63,991 bases of DNA from DAOMNN01 sp050486545 (lineage in GTDB: Bacteria > Pseudomonadota > Gammaproteobacteria > Burkholderiales > Rhodocyclaceae), in the NCBI GenBank assembly GCA_050486545.1, contig JBJHDM010000015.1:1-63991 (forward strand), written 5' to 3'. Shown piece by piece: positions 1 through 8,669 of this stretch (its first letter is position 1; each line of letters starts with the position of its first letter). A program made the translations under genes and the position numbers. Under the pieces are notes generated by a model. That model was not told the origin of the DNA. It did no database searches and saw nothing but the letters and a program-made list of their open reading frames with translations.

Positions 1-33
1 CTCCAGGACCAAGGGTGGATACGGCGTCCGGCG

Positions 34-72
34 ACTCACTCCCACCGAAGAGCGACTTCAGCGGGAGTGAGT
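34..72. repeat. Stem-loop downstream of cobC
   Basis: A perfect 10-base inverted repeat (34-43 against 63-72) encloses a 19-base loop. It lies beyond the cobC stop codon in the direction of transcription. No T-run follows on either strand, so it is only a possible transcript 3' structure. The sequence AAGGGTGGA occurs on both sides of it, at 12-20 and 82-90. Confidence 0.5.
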
Positions 73-84
73 GAATAATACAAG

Positions 85-191
85 GGTGGATTCGCGCCTA
101 AGGCGCAATCCACCGATGTGCGGGACGTAGCGCCGAATGGCGGCTTGCTTCGCGAAGCCGCCCTACGCGGTTTGCGTACGCGATTGCCGTG
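85..191 (+). repeat. Dispersed palindromic intergenic repeat, copy 1
   Basis: This non-coding block has a near copy at 13599-13693. It holds two hairpins: 85-114, with arms GGTGGATT and AATCCACC around an inner GCGCC/GGCGC stem, and 139-162, with arms GGCGGCTT and AAGCCGCC. Between them both copies share GTGCGGGACGTAGCGCCGA. The two copies have the same orientation and neither touches a coding region. It resembles the REP-like elements scattered through many proteobacterial genomes; no function is visible here. Confidence 0.75.
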
Positions 192-202
192 GGGCCAGAC
201 CG

Positions 203-754
203 CTAACGATTGAACCACCTCAGCACGACACCCCAATCTTCGATGTCGAGACGGGTGACCTGGCCGCAGCCGAAGTCGAGCGAAAGCCAACGCTCCCGCG
301 GTAGACCCAGCAGGTGTCCGGTGATGACGCGCAGCGGGCCGCCGTGCGCAACGACCACGAGGGGCTCCCGGTCCGGGTCGTTCAGGGTTTCATCCAGCCA
401 ATGGACGACGCGTTCGGCCAGATCCAGGGCGGACTCCCCGCCGGGAGCACGAAAGCCGAGCGGATCCGAAACCCATCGATCGACCGCATCGCCCAGCCGC
501 GCATACGGCACCATTTCCCAGTCGCCGAAGTGCATTTCCTTGAGGCGGTCGTCCAGGCGGGCCGGCCCCAGCGCGTCCGCGAGCAGGCGCGCTCGGGACA
601 ACGGGCTGGCATGAAGGCGGAAGCGTTCCGGAAGATGCGGTCGCAGGCGGGCCGCGACCGTCGCAGTGGACTCGGCCAGCCCGACGTCGGACTGCCCGTA
701 GCACACGCCGGGGGCGACGGCCGGGCGGGGGTGGCGGATCAGATGAAGTTCCAT
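203..754 (-). CDS. cobC: Alpha-ribazole phosphatase (histidine phosphatase family)
   Basis: This 183-residue protein of the phosphoglycerate-mutase-like histidine phosphatase family most likely removes the 5'-phosphate of alpha-ribazole phosphate or adenosylcobalamin 5'-phosphate at the end of B12 assembly. The catalytic motif is near the N terminus (LIRHPRP, with RHP in place of the commoner RHG), and the second histidine lies in VVVAHGGPLRVI. The ATG at 752-754 was chosen because it starts directly at MELHLIRHP; the frame continues upstream but only inside cobS. The start overlaps the end of cobS by 16 bases, implying translational coupling. A general phosphatase of this fold cannot be excluded by sequence alone, but the cobT-cobS-cobC order makes the cobalamin role likely. 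Confidence 0.85.
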   Translation of the reverse strand: MELHLIRHPRPAVAPGVCYGQSDVGLAESTATVAARLRPHLPERFRLHASPLSRARLLADALGPARLDDRLKEMHFGDWEMVPYARLGDAVDRWVSDPLGFRAPGGESALDLAERVVHWLDETLNDPDREPLVVVAHGGPLRVITGHLLGLPRERWLSLDFGCGQVTRLDIEDWGVVLRWFNR

Positions 755-1509
755 GCGACGAGCAAGCCGAGATAGCACGCCAATTCCGTGACCTGCTGGA
801 CCGCTCCGAGACAGTCCCCGGTATAGCCGCCCAGGCGGCGAAGAAAGAGCCTGGCCGCCCAGATTGTCACCGTGCTCACGGCAAGCAGCACCCACATGGC
901 TTCGGCGGGGCCGAGCAGGAGCAGTGGCAAGAGCCCGAAGGCGGCAGCAGTCGCCAGTTCGCCGCGTTCGAGCCGATGGGCGAGCGGCTTGGATTTCGAG
1001 CGGTCGTCGTCCCTGGCATACGGCAGCCAGTGGATCAGGCAGGTCGAGGTCAGACGCGACAGCGGATGGGCGACGAGCAGGGCCAGCGCGACCCCGCCGG
1101 AACCCTGGCCGCCCAGTTCGATCAGGGCCCCCGCCTTGGCCAGCAGCATCAGTACGAGCCCGACGGTGCCATAGGTCCCGATCCGGGAGTCCTTCATGAT
1201 CGCGAGCACCTGTTGTCGCTCCCATCCGCCCCCGAGTCCGTCGCAGGTGTCGGCCCAGCCGTCCTCGTGGAAGGCACCGGTCAGTCGGATGGTGACCGCG
1301 ATCGACAGCAGGATCGCCAGCGATGTCGGCAGGATCGTGTCCAGGGCCAGGAAACTCGCCGCCCCGGCCGCCCCGACCACCCAGCCGACCAGCGGGAAAT
1401 AGCGTGCTGCATGATTCAACCGCTCCGGGGACCAGGGCACCCAGGCCGGCACCGGGATTCGCGTGAAGAACCCCAGTGCGGTGAAGAAGATCTCTAGCTG
1501 GTAGCGCAT
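739..1509 (-). CDS. cobS: Adenosylcobinamide-GDP ribazoletransferase (cobalamin synthase)
   Basis: This 256-residue polytopic inner-membrane protein joins adenosylcobinamide-GDP to alpha-ribazole (phosphate), the step that completes the cobalamin nucleotide loop. Family hallmarks are the N-terminal FFTRIPVP, the acidic HEDGWADTCDGLGGG segment that forms the metal and active site, and KDSRIGTYG just after it. Several hydrophobic stretches follow. Length is typical for CobS. Its start codon overlaps the cobT stop by one base (TGATG), so cobT, cobS and cobC form one transcription unit on the minus strand. No odd features. Confidence 0.95.
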   Translation of the reverse strand: MRYQLEIFFTALGFFTRIPVPAWVPWSPERLNHAARYFPLVGWVVGAAGAASFLALDTILPTSLAILLSIAVTIRLTGAFHEDGWADTCDGLGGGWERQQVLAIMKDSRIGTYGTVGLVLMLLAKAGALIELGGQGSGGVALALLVAHPLSRLTSTCLIHWLPYARDDDRSKSKPLAHRLERGELATAAAFGLLPLLLLGPAEAMWVLLAVSTVTIWAARLFLRRLGGYTGDCLGAVQQVTELACYLGLLVAWNFI

Positions 1510-2546
1510 CAGTGGCTTTGTTCGCTGACTCCGGCCGAGTCGAAGCTGGCCATCTCTACGAGGAAGTTGATCGCCGCCTCGATGAGCGGATAGGCCAGCG
1601 CCGCCCCGGTGCCCTCTCCCAGCCGCAGATCGAGGTCCATCAGCGGTTCGGCACCGAGGTGGGCAAGCTGCAAGGTGTGACCGGGTTCCTTAGAGCGGTG
1701 TGCGAACACGCAATAGGGCAGGATCGTCGGTGCGATGGCGTGGGCGGCGAGCAGGGCCGCCGTCACGATGAAGCCGTCGATCACGACGATCATGCGCCGC
1801 TCGGCGGCTCCCAGCATCGCACCGGCCATCATCGCGATCTCGAAGCCACCGTACTCGGCCAACGCCTCGTGCGGGTCGGTCGGACGTCCTCCGCGCGCAA
1901 GCGCCCGTGCGAGCAGGCTGCGCTTGCGCTCGAGTCCGGCATCGTCCAGCCCGGTGCCACGGCCGGTGACGGTCCGCAGGTCGGCCTGTGTCAGGCAATG
2001 GGTCAGCAGCGAGGCCGAGGCGGTATTGCCGATGCCCATCTCGCCGAAGCCGACAAGATTGCACCCCGTGTCGGCAAGTGCGTGGGCCTGTTCGCGCCCG
2101 CGAGAGAGGGCTTGCTCGACCTGCGTGCGCGACATCGCAGGCGTCTGCAGGTAGTCGGCCGTGCCGTAGGCGATCTTCGCGTCGATCAAGTCGCTGCGCG
2201 GTGCGAAATCATGGTTTACCCCCGCATCGACCACGCTCAGCCCAAGATTCATCTGGCGGCAGAACACGTTGATCGCGGCGCCCCCGGCCAGGAAATTCTC
2301 GACCATCTGCCAGGTGACCTCTTGCGGAAAGGCCGATACCCCCGAACGTGCCGCACCATGATCGGCAGCGAAGACCATCCAGTGCGGCTTGCGGATTCGA
2401 GGAGTGGCCGTTTGCTGGACCAGCCCGATCTGCAGCGCGAGCGACTCCAGCCGGCCGAGGGCGCCGAGCGGTTTGGTCTTGCGATCGATGCGGTGGCGCA
2501 GTGCGTCTTCCAGTGTGCGGTCGGGGACTTCGATGACAGGCTGCAT
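1509..2546 (-). CDS. cobT: Nicotinate-nucleotide-dimethylbenzimidazole phosphoribosyltransferase
   Basis: This cytosolic enzyme transfers phosphoribose from nicotinate mononucleotide to dimethylbenzimidazole, giving alpha-ribazole phosphate, the lower ligand activated for CobS. The sequence shows the family's KPLGALGRLE N-terminal motif, the glycine-rich GGAAINVF and GEMGIGNTA segments, and the C-terminal LGEGTGAALAYPLIEAA containing the catalytic glutamate. I used the ATG at 2546 (MQPVIEV, 345 residues), which matches the usual family start. A TTG eight codons upstream would give 353 residues, and neither has a good ribosome binding site. First gene of the cobT-cobS-cobC run; no B12 riboswitch is visible ahead of it. 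Confidence 0.93.
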   Translation of the reverse strand: MQPVIEVPDRTLEDALRHRIDRKTKPLGALGRLESLALQIGLVQQTATPRIRKPHWMVFAADHGAARSGVSAFPQEVTWQMVENFLAGGAAINVFCRQMNLGLSVVDAGVNHDFAPRSDLIDAKIAYGTADYLQTPAMSRTQVEQALSRGREQAHALADTGCNLVGFGEMGIGNTASASLLTHCLTQADLRTVTGRGTGLDDAGLERKRSLLARALARGGRPTDPHEALAEYGGFEIAMMAGAMLGAAERRMIVVIDGFIVTAALLAAHAIAPTILPYCVFAHRSKEPGHTLQLAHLGAEPLMDLDLRLGEGTGAALAYPLIEAAINFLVEMASFDSAGVSEQSH

Positions 2547-2635
2547 GGAGGAGATCCGGTGGTTCGACAAGCGTCGGATGGTAGCCTGCTCTCCGGCCCT
2601 ACGTCACCCCGTGGCTTGTGATCCAGTGTGCCGGC

Positions 2636-4531
2636 TCAGGTCCCCGTCGGCTGCATCGCGGGATCGTCCTCCCGGCCCTCGCGCAGTCCTTTCTGCTGCT
2701 TGAGCCGGTACATCGACTTGTCGGCCGCCTGCAACAAGGCACCGGCTTCCGTCCCGTCCTCGGGGAAGAACGCGAATCCGACCGATACGCCGATTTCGAC
2801 GCTGCGCTCCCCGATCCGGAACGGTTTCGCAAGCTCGTCCTCGATGCCGGAGGCGACCCGGGTCGCGTCATCGATGTCGAAAACCTCTTCGAGCACGAGC
2901 ACGAACTCGTCGCCGCCGAGCCGGGCGACCGTGTCTTCGGCGCGCACCAGATTGCGCAGGCGTTTCGCGATGGCCACGAGCAACTCATCGCCCGCCGCGT
3001 GCCCAAGCTCGTCGTTGACCGGCTTGAACTTGTCGAGATCGGCGAGCAGGACCGCCATGCGGGTGTTGTGGCGGCGCGCGCGCGTGATGCCGTGCTCGAT
3101 GCGTTCGTCGAGCAGCAGGCGATTGGCCAGTCCGGTGAGCGGATCGTGGTGCGCGATATGCTGGAGGCGGGCCTGCTTGCTCTGCAACTGGCGGTTGGCA
3201 TGCTCCAGCTCCTGCGTGCGCTGAGCGACGCGCTGCATGAGGATCTGTTCGGAGCGCTGAAGGGTCTGCACCAGTTGTGCCTGGGTCGCAAGTGTTTCGT
3301 TCTGGGCGCGCGTCCGTTCACGTCGAAGGGTGTTGATGCTGCTCGCCAGCGCGAAGGACAGGAGCAGCATCTCCAGCGCGGAACCGATCTGCATCGCATA
3401 GAGCGTGAACACGTTGGTGGGTAGCCACGCGTGATAGCGTGCGCTGATGATGATCGTGCCCAGCAGCACCATGCTCCAGGCCAGCAGATAGAGCTCCGCT
3501 CCGGGCACGCGCTTCATCCAGCACCGTGTTCCGCCCACGACCGCCGTGACCGAGAAAAGAATCCCCAGTACGGTCAATGAGGCTGCGGCGTACAGATAGG
3601 GTGCGGTGAAGGTGATCGCGATGTTCGCCGAGAAAAGCACCCCGAAGCCCAGCAGGATGCGGTCGAACCATGGGGCGTTGGCGCGCGTCTCGAGGAAACT
3701 GCGCGTAAACAGCGCACTGAACAAGCCCGAGAAGGCCATCCCTGCGGGCAATGCGAGGTGACCCCACCAGGTCGATTCGGGCCACAGGAACTGGTTGCCG
3801 AAGCCGTTGTAGGAGAGCTGCCCGACGAACATCCCCGCGAGCATGAGGACGTACTCCAGGTAGCGCCGGTCGCGGATCGAAAGAAAGAGCAGCAGGTTGT
3901 AGAGCAGCAGGGCGGCCAGCGCGCCGTAATAGAGCGCGAGCAACCCGTAGGTCTTCTGCGTGTGCTGTTCGAATGCGGTTCGGTCCCACAGGGTCAGCGG
4001 GATCGTCAGCGATCCCTCCGATTCCACACGCAGGAACAGGGTGGTCTCCTCTCCAGGGAGCAGGTCGACCGGAAAGACCAGGTTGCGGTGCGCGATAGGG
4101 CGTGAGGCGAACGGAATCCGGTCACCGGCGATCATCGGCTCGGATCGCTCCCCGACATAGGCCTCGACGCGATCGAGAGCGGGGTGGGCGATCTCGAGCA
4201 GCCAGCGTCGGCGTTCCGGTGCGGTGCCGAAATACGGTGCCTGGACGTCGACTCGCAGCCAGTGCACGGCGCGCGAATAGCCGAGATTGATGTCGCCGCG
4301 CATCGGAGCGACGGGGACGAACCGGTCGGCAACCGCCTCGCTTCGAACGGCCTCGATGGTCAGAACGCGTTCGGCATCGGTCAACAGGAAAACTTCGCTG
4401 CCGAGCGACAACGAGCCTTGCCTCTCGTCCGGAAGAACGAGGGCAGCGGAATGTACCGTGCCGCCGAAGGCGAAGAGCAATCCCAGCAGCCACAGCAAAA
4501 TGGCGAGATGCCGCGCGGTCGGCCGGGTCAT
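2636..4531 (-). CDS. Membrane diguanylate cyclase with 7TMR-DISM sensor
   Basis: This 631-residue protein makes cyclic di-GMP from two GTP. Order of parts: signal peptide (about 1-28), periplasmic 7TMR-DISM extracellular domain (about 40-175, beta-sandwich of the DISMED2 type), seven predicted membrane helices (about 185-390), a short coiled coil rich in Q, R and E, then the GGDEF domain with HDPLTGLANRLLLDERI and an intact GGDEF at 539-543. No EAL domain follows. It separates cobU from cobT although all are on the same strand, so it is either an insertion into the cobalamin block or a linked sensor. The periplasmic domain type usually binds carbohydrate-like or small organic ligands; its ligand is unknown here. 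Confidence 0.9.
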   Translation of the reverse strand: MTRPTARHLAILLWLLGLLFAFGGTVHSAALVLPDERQGSLSLGSEVFLLTDAERVLTIEAVRSEAVADRFVPVAPMRGDINLGYSRAVHWLRVDVQAPYFGTAPERRRWLLEIAHPALDRVEAYVGERSEPMIAGDRIPFASRPIAHRNLVFPVDLLPGEETTLFLRVESEGSLTIPLTLWDRTAFEQHTQKTYGLLALYYGALAALLLYNLLLFLSIRDRRYLEYVLMLAGMFVGQLSYNGFGNQFLWPESTWWGHLALPAGMAFSGLFSALFTRSFLETRANAPWFDRILLGFGVLFSANIAITFTAPYLYAAASLTVLGILFSVTAVVGGTRCWMKRVPGAELYLLAWSMVLLGTIIISARYHAWLPTNVFTLYAMQIGSALEMLLLSFALASSINTLRRERTRAQNETLATQAQLVQTLQRSEQILMQRVAQRTQELEHANRQLQSKQARLQHIAHHDPLTGLANRLLLDERIEHGITRARRHNTRMAVLLADLDKFKPVNDELGHAAGDELLVAIAKRLRNLVRAEDTVARLGGDEFVLVLEEVFDIDDATRVASGIEDELAKPFRIGERSVEIGVSVGFAFFPEDGTEAGALLQAADKSMYRLKQQKGLREGREDDPAMQPTGT

Positions 4532-4716
4532 GTCGTGGCTCGATCGAGTGGCGGGGCCGTCATGGGACGCGGGTTACGCGTCGAAGAGTCGGGACTCATG
4601 GGGCGATCATACGGTTTCCCGCATCGAATTGACTGTGAAAAAGTCGCCTGACTTCGTGAAAATCGTTGCCCTTCCAGCGATTGTCGGGGCGTTCGCACTC
4701 CCCTGGGCCGGGTAAT
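4532..4716. promoter_or_regulatory. Intergenic region between cobU and diguanylate cyclase
   Basis: This 185-base gap probably carries the promoter of the diguanylate cyclase. On the minus strand a TATGAT hexamer (complement of 4606-4611) would place a transcription start near 4599, but no convincing -35 box sits at the right distance. The region is visibly more AT-rich than the flanking genes around 4620-4680. Confidence 0.3.
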
Positions 4717-5259
4717 TCATGCCTTGAGCTGCAGGGGCAATCCCGCTGCGACGAAGGTGACCCGGTCGCAGCGTTTCGCAAGTGCCTGATTGAGCCGTCC
4801 GGCTTCGTCCCGGAACAGGCGGCCGAGCGGGGTTTCGGGCACCAGTCCGAGGCCGACCTCGTTGGCTACGAGCAGGATGGTCCCTTCCAGTTTCGGCAGC
4901 AATGCGACCAAAGCTTCGCATTCCGACGCCCAGGGTTCGGTGGTGTCACCGACCACGGATCCGGGGGGCCGGGGGGCGGTCATCAGATTCGTCAGCCAGA
5001 GGGTCAGGCAATCGACGATCACGCAGCGGCCGGCGGCGGCTTCCGAAGCCAGTGCCGCGGCCAGTGCGTACGGCACCTCAAACGTTCTCCAGTCTAGCGG
5101 GCGGTCCTCGCGATGGCGCTCGATGCGCGCCGCCATCTCCTCGTCCAGCGCCTGTGCCGTGGCGATCACGCTGGTGGGCAGGCCGCTCTCGCGCGCGAGC
5201 CGTTCGGCGTAGCCGCTTTTCCCGGAACGTGCGCCGCCTAGGATGAGATGGGTGGCCAT
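4717..5259 (-). CDS. cobU: Adenosylcobinamide kinase/adenosylcobinamide-phosphate guanylyltransferase
   Basis: This 180-residue bifunctional enzyme phosphorylates adenosylcobinamide and then attaches GMP, producing the GDP-cobinamide that CobS uses. The P-loop GGARSGKS is at residues 8-15, and the guanylylated histidine is expected at H49 in IERHREDRP, both diagnostic. Length is normal. It is divergent from the riboswitch-controlled receptor transcript starting near 5330, and lies upstream of the diguanylate cyclase and cobT on the same strand. The start ATG at 5257-5259 is the only one placing the P-loop correctly. Confidence 0.95.
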   Translation of the reverse strand: MATHLILGGARSGKSGYAERLARESGLPTSVIATAQALDEEMAARIERHREDRPLDWRTFEVPYALAAALASEAAAGRCVIVDCLTLWLTNLMTAPRPPGSVVGDTTEPWASECEALVALLPKLEGTILLVANEVGLGLVPETPLGRLFRDEAGRLNQALAKRCDRVTFVAAGLPLQLKA

Positions 5260-5320
5260 GGATTCGAAAACCTCTGCTGGATGAGTCGGGCGCCGGGTGC
5301 CGCCGTGGCGCGAAAAGCGC

Positions 5321-5326
5321 TATCAT
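5321..5326 (+). promoter_or_regulatory. Possible -10 box ahead of cobalamin riboswitch
   Basis: TATCAT lies about 30 bases before the first conserved riboswitch element, a fitting distance for the transcription start of the receptor mRNA. No clear -35 hexamer is visible 16-18 bases upstream. A short GC-rich hairpin (5331-5348) follows at once. Confidence 0.3.
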
Positions 5327-5354
5327 TCGCGCTTCGCCCTGACGGGCGAAAAGC

Positions 5355-5575
5355 GTTTCAGGTGCCCGACGGCGGCTCACGCCGAAGGGTTAAACGGGAA
5401 ACAGGTGCGCGGTAGACGATACCGGAACCGCAATGCCTGTGCTGCCCCCGCAACGGTAAGTGGACGCAAGGCGCATCACATGCCACTGGACGATGGTCCG
5501 GGAAGGCGATGCACCCAGTCCGGCAGGTCGAGTACCCCTGCCGACACAGCCCACGAGCCCGGATACCGGCCTGGA
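5355..5575 (+). ncRNA. Cobalamin riboswitch (adenosylcobalamin-responsive leader)
   Basis: The leader contains the conserved pieces of the cobalamin aptamer in order: CAGGTGCCCGAC, then AACGGGAAACAGGTG (5393-5407), the central core GCTGCCCCCGCAACGGTAAG (5441-5460), CCACTGG near 5484, CCGGGAAGGCG near 5499, and the B12-box-like AGCCCACGAGCCCGGATACC (5548-5567) with the closing GGCCTG. These are family hallmarks, not just resemblance. It lies on the plus strand 140 bases before the receptor start, so bound adenosylcobalamin should shut down the receptor and probably the btuCD genes behind it. No clear terminator is visible between box and gene, which favours control of translation initiation. 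Confidence 0.95.
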
Positions 5576-5715
5576 CGTGTACTGGCTGATGTGCCGCGGG
5601 GTGGCGGCGACGGGTGCGTTTCCGGCTTGATCCTCTCTCCCCCTGACGGTGCATCGTGTTGATGTCGGCCATGGCATGCGGGGACGCCTGTCGTGGCGAA
5701 AGGGGAGTATCCAGA

Positions 5716-7653
5716 ATGAAAATCCATCCATCCGCGGCCGCGATCGTAGCGGTCATCTTGTTCCCGTGTGCAAGTCATGCGTTGTCTGCATCGCAGTCCT
5801 TCCTCGATCCGGTAATTGTCACTGCAAGCGGGATCGAAACCTCAGATGTTGATGCGACGTATGCATCTGAAGTTCACACTCGTGAAGACATTGAACGTTC
5901 CGGTGCGGTGTCCTTGTATGACTATCTGGCCCGACATTCTTCGGTACAGGTGCTACCTTCTTTTGGCAATCGATTTACACCGAAGCTCGATATGCGCGGC
6001 TATGGGATCGGGGACGGCTATCAGAATATCGTAGTCAGCGTAAATGGCAGGCGCCTGAACAGTATTGACATGGTGCCGCAAATGATCGGGGCCATCCCTT
6101 TGGCGGATATCGAACGCATCGAGATCACTAAGGGAAGCGGTTCGGTGATGTATGGCGATGGCGCAATGGCGGGATCGATCCAGATCTACACCAAGGCAAG
6201 GGACGGCGTGAGTGTAGACGTCTACGCTGGAAGTCATGATGCTCATGGGGGCGCTGTCAGTGCCGGTGTGGTCAACGAAAGGATTGAACTGTCGGCGGCT
6301 GTCGATCGGCACAAGTTTGGTGGCTTCAGCGACCGGGATCCGTCTGGACATCGGGATGAATCTACGGCCAGAAACTGGCGGGCTGGGATTGCCTTCAAGC
6401 CGATCGACAGCCTGAAGATCGGCATTGACGGGGGAGGGGCAAAGATTGATACGCGCTACCCGAGCAGCCTTACGCTGGCGCAGTTCCGTCGGAATCCTGG
6501 GATGAACAAGGGGACCAACTACACGTGGCAGAAGCTTACCTCGGACCACTGGAGCCTGAGGGCTGATTATGAGGTGGCTCCCGATTGGCATGTCTCCATC
6601 CAGCGCGATGAAGAGGACAGGCATTCCGAATTTGTGCTCTCGGGTTGGAAAACGGACTCTAGGCACGAATCCGATGAGATCTCCGTCAGGTATTTTGGTG
6701 AAGCACTTTCGGCGGTTGCAGGAGTTCAGCGATTCGGTGGGGTTCGCAAGGGATTTGCGGAGAAGACATACAAGGAGAATCTTGGTTGGTTCCTGCAGAC
6801 GCAGTATGAACTGGACCGACTGATGGTCTCCGCAGGCGTACGAACTGAGCGCGTGGAATATCGCTATAGACCCAATTCAGGTGAACGGCTTAAGGATGGC
6901 GATCGGATGCGATCCTGGGACATTGGCGCGAATTACCGGCTCACCAATGAAGTCTCGATTTTCGGCAACTACAACAGTGCGTTTCAAACTCCCGATATTG
7001 ACCGTTTCTTTAGCACGGATTGGGGAACCGGGATCACCACTTTCAACGGATTCATTCACCCTGCAAGGGTGAAGACAGCCACCTTGGGGCTCAATCACAC
7101 AACCGCCAAACACAAGCTCAAGGTCGCAGTATTCCATGCAAGGCTCAGGAACGAGATCTATCTTGAGCCAATGACATACGTCGATACCAATATCGATAAA
7201 TCTCACAAGTACGGAGTCGAGATCCAAGAATCACTTCAGTTGTCGTCGCGCGTGACAGCGGCCCTGAACTATTCGTGGATCCGTGCGATCATCGATCGGG
7301 AGGATGATGGTGGAGGAGTCTACAACGGAAAGGATCTACCAGGCGTTCCGCGCCATAGTTTGGTACTGGGTGTGAATATCAAAGTCGCAGATCACGGGAA
7401 TCTTCATCTGTCGCACACCTGGCGCAGTAGGACCTGGGCTGCGGGGGATTTCGACAACAACAATGCACAGAAGCAGCGCGCCTATCAGACCACAGATCTT
7501 GCCTACCGACACCGTGTATCGAGTGGGCTCGAACTCTATGCTGCCGTCGGCAACGTGTTTGATCAAAAAAATGGTATCTGGGTGCGTGACGATGCTATCT
7601 ATCCGATCGACTTTGAGCGGACATGGAGAGTTGGCGCGAGGGTCGCATTCTGA
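5716..7653 (+). CDS. btuB: TonB-dependent outer-membrane receptor, cobalamin type
   Basis: This 645-residue outer-membrane receptor probably imports cobalamin or cobinamide using TonB energy. It has a signal peptide (residues 1 to about 23, ending CASHA), a TonB-box-like DPVIVTASGIE just after it, a plug domain (about 40-150, with GSGSVMYGDGAMAGSIQIYT) and a C-terminal beta-barrel ending in an aromatic-terminated strand (WRVGARVAF). The ATG at 5716 was chosen for GGGGAG eight bases upstream and for the signal peptide; an in-frame ATG 20 codons earlier adds residues unlike a signal peptide. The riboswitch in its leader and the following btuC/btuD genes define its ligand class. Base composition is clearly lower in GC than its neighbours, suggesting separate ancestry. 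Confidence 0.85.
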   Translation: MKIHPSAAAIVAVILFPCASHALSASQSFLDPVIVTASGIETSDVDATYASEVHTREDIERSGAVSLYDYLARHSSVQVLPSFGNRFTPKLDMRGYGIGDGYQNIVVSVNGRRLNSIDMVPQMIGAIPLADIERIEITKGSGSVMYGDGAMAGSIQIYTKARDGVSVDVYAGSHDAHGGAVSAGVVNERIELSAAVDRHKFGGFSDRDPSGHRDESTARNWRAGIAFKPIDSLKIGIDGGGAKIDTRYPSSLTLAQFRRNPGMNKGTNYTWQKLTSDHWSLRADYEVAPDWHVSIQRDEEDRHSEFVLSGWKTDSRHESDEISVRYFGEALSAVAGVQRFGGVRKGFAEKTYKENLGWFLQTQYELDRLMVSAGVRTERVEYRYRPNSGERLKDGDRMRSWDIGANYRLTNEVSIFGNYNSAFQTPDIDRFFSTDWGTGITTFNGFIHPARVKTATLGLNHTTAKHKLKVAVFHARLRNEIYLEPMTYVDTNIDKSHKYGVEIQESLQLSSRVTAALNYSWIRAIIDREDDGGGVYNGKDLPGVPRHSLVLGVNIKVADHGNLHLSHTWRSRTWAAGDFDNNNAQKQRAYQTTDLAYRHRVSSGLELYAAVGNVFDQKNGIWVRDDAIYPIDFERTWRVGARVAF

Positions 7654-7676
7654 TGTTTGCATCACTTAGACGTTAA

Positions 7677-8669
7677 GTGTCCGTGCCTGCCAGAAACAAG
7701 CTCTTTGCCACCATTGGCCTACTCATCGTTCTTGGAGTGGCTGCCTTAGGGTGGGCGCTGTCGGCCGGCGACCTGCCGATTCCGTTCGCGCAGGCCCTGA
7801 TTGCGGCGTTCGGCGGGAGCGAGGGGATGGAAGCCGATGTCGTGCGCCATCTGCGCCTGCCGCGGGCGGTGGCAGTGTTCGTCTGCGGCGGACTGCTGGC
7901 GACCGCGGGCGCGCTGATGCAGGTGCTGCTGCGCAATCCGCTGGCCGATCCCTATATCCTCGGCGTATCCGGCGGGGCCGCGGTCGGTGCGCTCGGTGCG
8001 ATGCTGCTCGGCGTCGCCCCTTTTTTCGTCGATGCTGCGGCCTTCGCCGGGGCCCTGACGGCGATGCTGGTCGTGTTCGGCCTCGCGCACGGCGATGGGT
8101 CCTGGACGCAGACGCGCCTGCTGCTGACCGGGGTTATCGTTGCCGCCGGATGTGGGGCCGCGGTGACACTGATGCTGTCGCTGGCGCCCGATACGCGGCT
8201 TCAGTCCATGCTGTTCTGGCTGATGGGCGACGCGAGCGGCGCGAGTCGACCGTGGCCGGCGCTGGTGGTGCTCGTCGTCGGCCTCGCGCTAATCCTGCCG
8301 TTCGGGCGGGATCTGAACGTGCTCGCACGTGGCGAGGTCGCGGCGCTTGCGCTGGGCGTCAAGGTGCAGCGGATGCGCTACATGCTCTACGGGCTCGCTT
8401 CCCTGCTGACCGCCGTTTCCGTCACCCTGGTGGGTTCGGTGGGGTTCGTCGGGCTGATCGTCCCGCATGCCGTCCGTTTCATGATCGGCAACGACCAGCG
8501 CCTGCTCCTGCCGGCCGCGCTGCTTGCCGGGGGTACGCTGCTGACGCTTGCCGATACCGCAGCACGTACCGTCATTGCTCCCGTGCAGTTGCCGGTCGGG
8601 GTGCTCACTGCGTTGATCGGTGTGCCCGTGTTCCTGTTCCTGCTCTCCCGCCACCCGCGCCTACGATGA
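7677..8669 (+). CDS. btuC: Cobalamin ABC transporter permease (FecCD family)
   Basis: This 330-residue polytopic permease of the FecCD/BtuC family has about ten membrane helices and family motifs such as LRLPRAVAVFVCGGLLATAG, NPLADPYILGVSGGA and GSVGFVGLIVPHAVR. It would form the channel carrying cobalamin from periplasm to cytosol. Translation appears to start at GTG 7677, with no strong ribosome binding site, 23 bases after the receptor stop, so coupling to the riboswitch-controlled transcript is likely. Its stop overlaps the start of the ATPase gene (ATGA), a typical permease-ATPase coupling. FecCD proteins also carry siderophores; the riboswitch and surrounding genes decide for cobalamin. 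Confidence 0.88.
   Translation: MSVPARNKLFATIGLLIVLGVAALGWALSAGDLPIPFAQALIAAFGGSEGMEADVVRHLRLPRAVAVFVCGGLLATAGALMQVLLRNPLADPYILGVSGGAAVGALGAMLLGVAPFFVDAAAFAGALTAMLVVFGLAHGDGSWTQTRLLLTGVIVAAGCGAAVTLMLSLAPDTRLQSMLFWLMGDASGASRPWPALVVLVVGLALILPFGRDLNVLARGEVAALALGVKVQRMRYMLYGLASLLTAVSVTLVGSVGFVGLIVPHAVRFMIGNDQRLLLPAALLAGGTLLTLADTAARTVIAPVQLPVGVLTALIGVPVFLFLLSRHPRLR

Noticed and set aside
1..202. CRISPR-like repeat at the left edge
   Set aside because: Only two spaced AAGGGTGGA words and two palindromes; no regular repeat-spacer pattern and no cas gene in the window.
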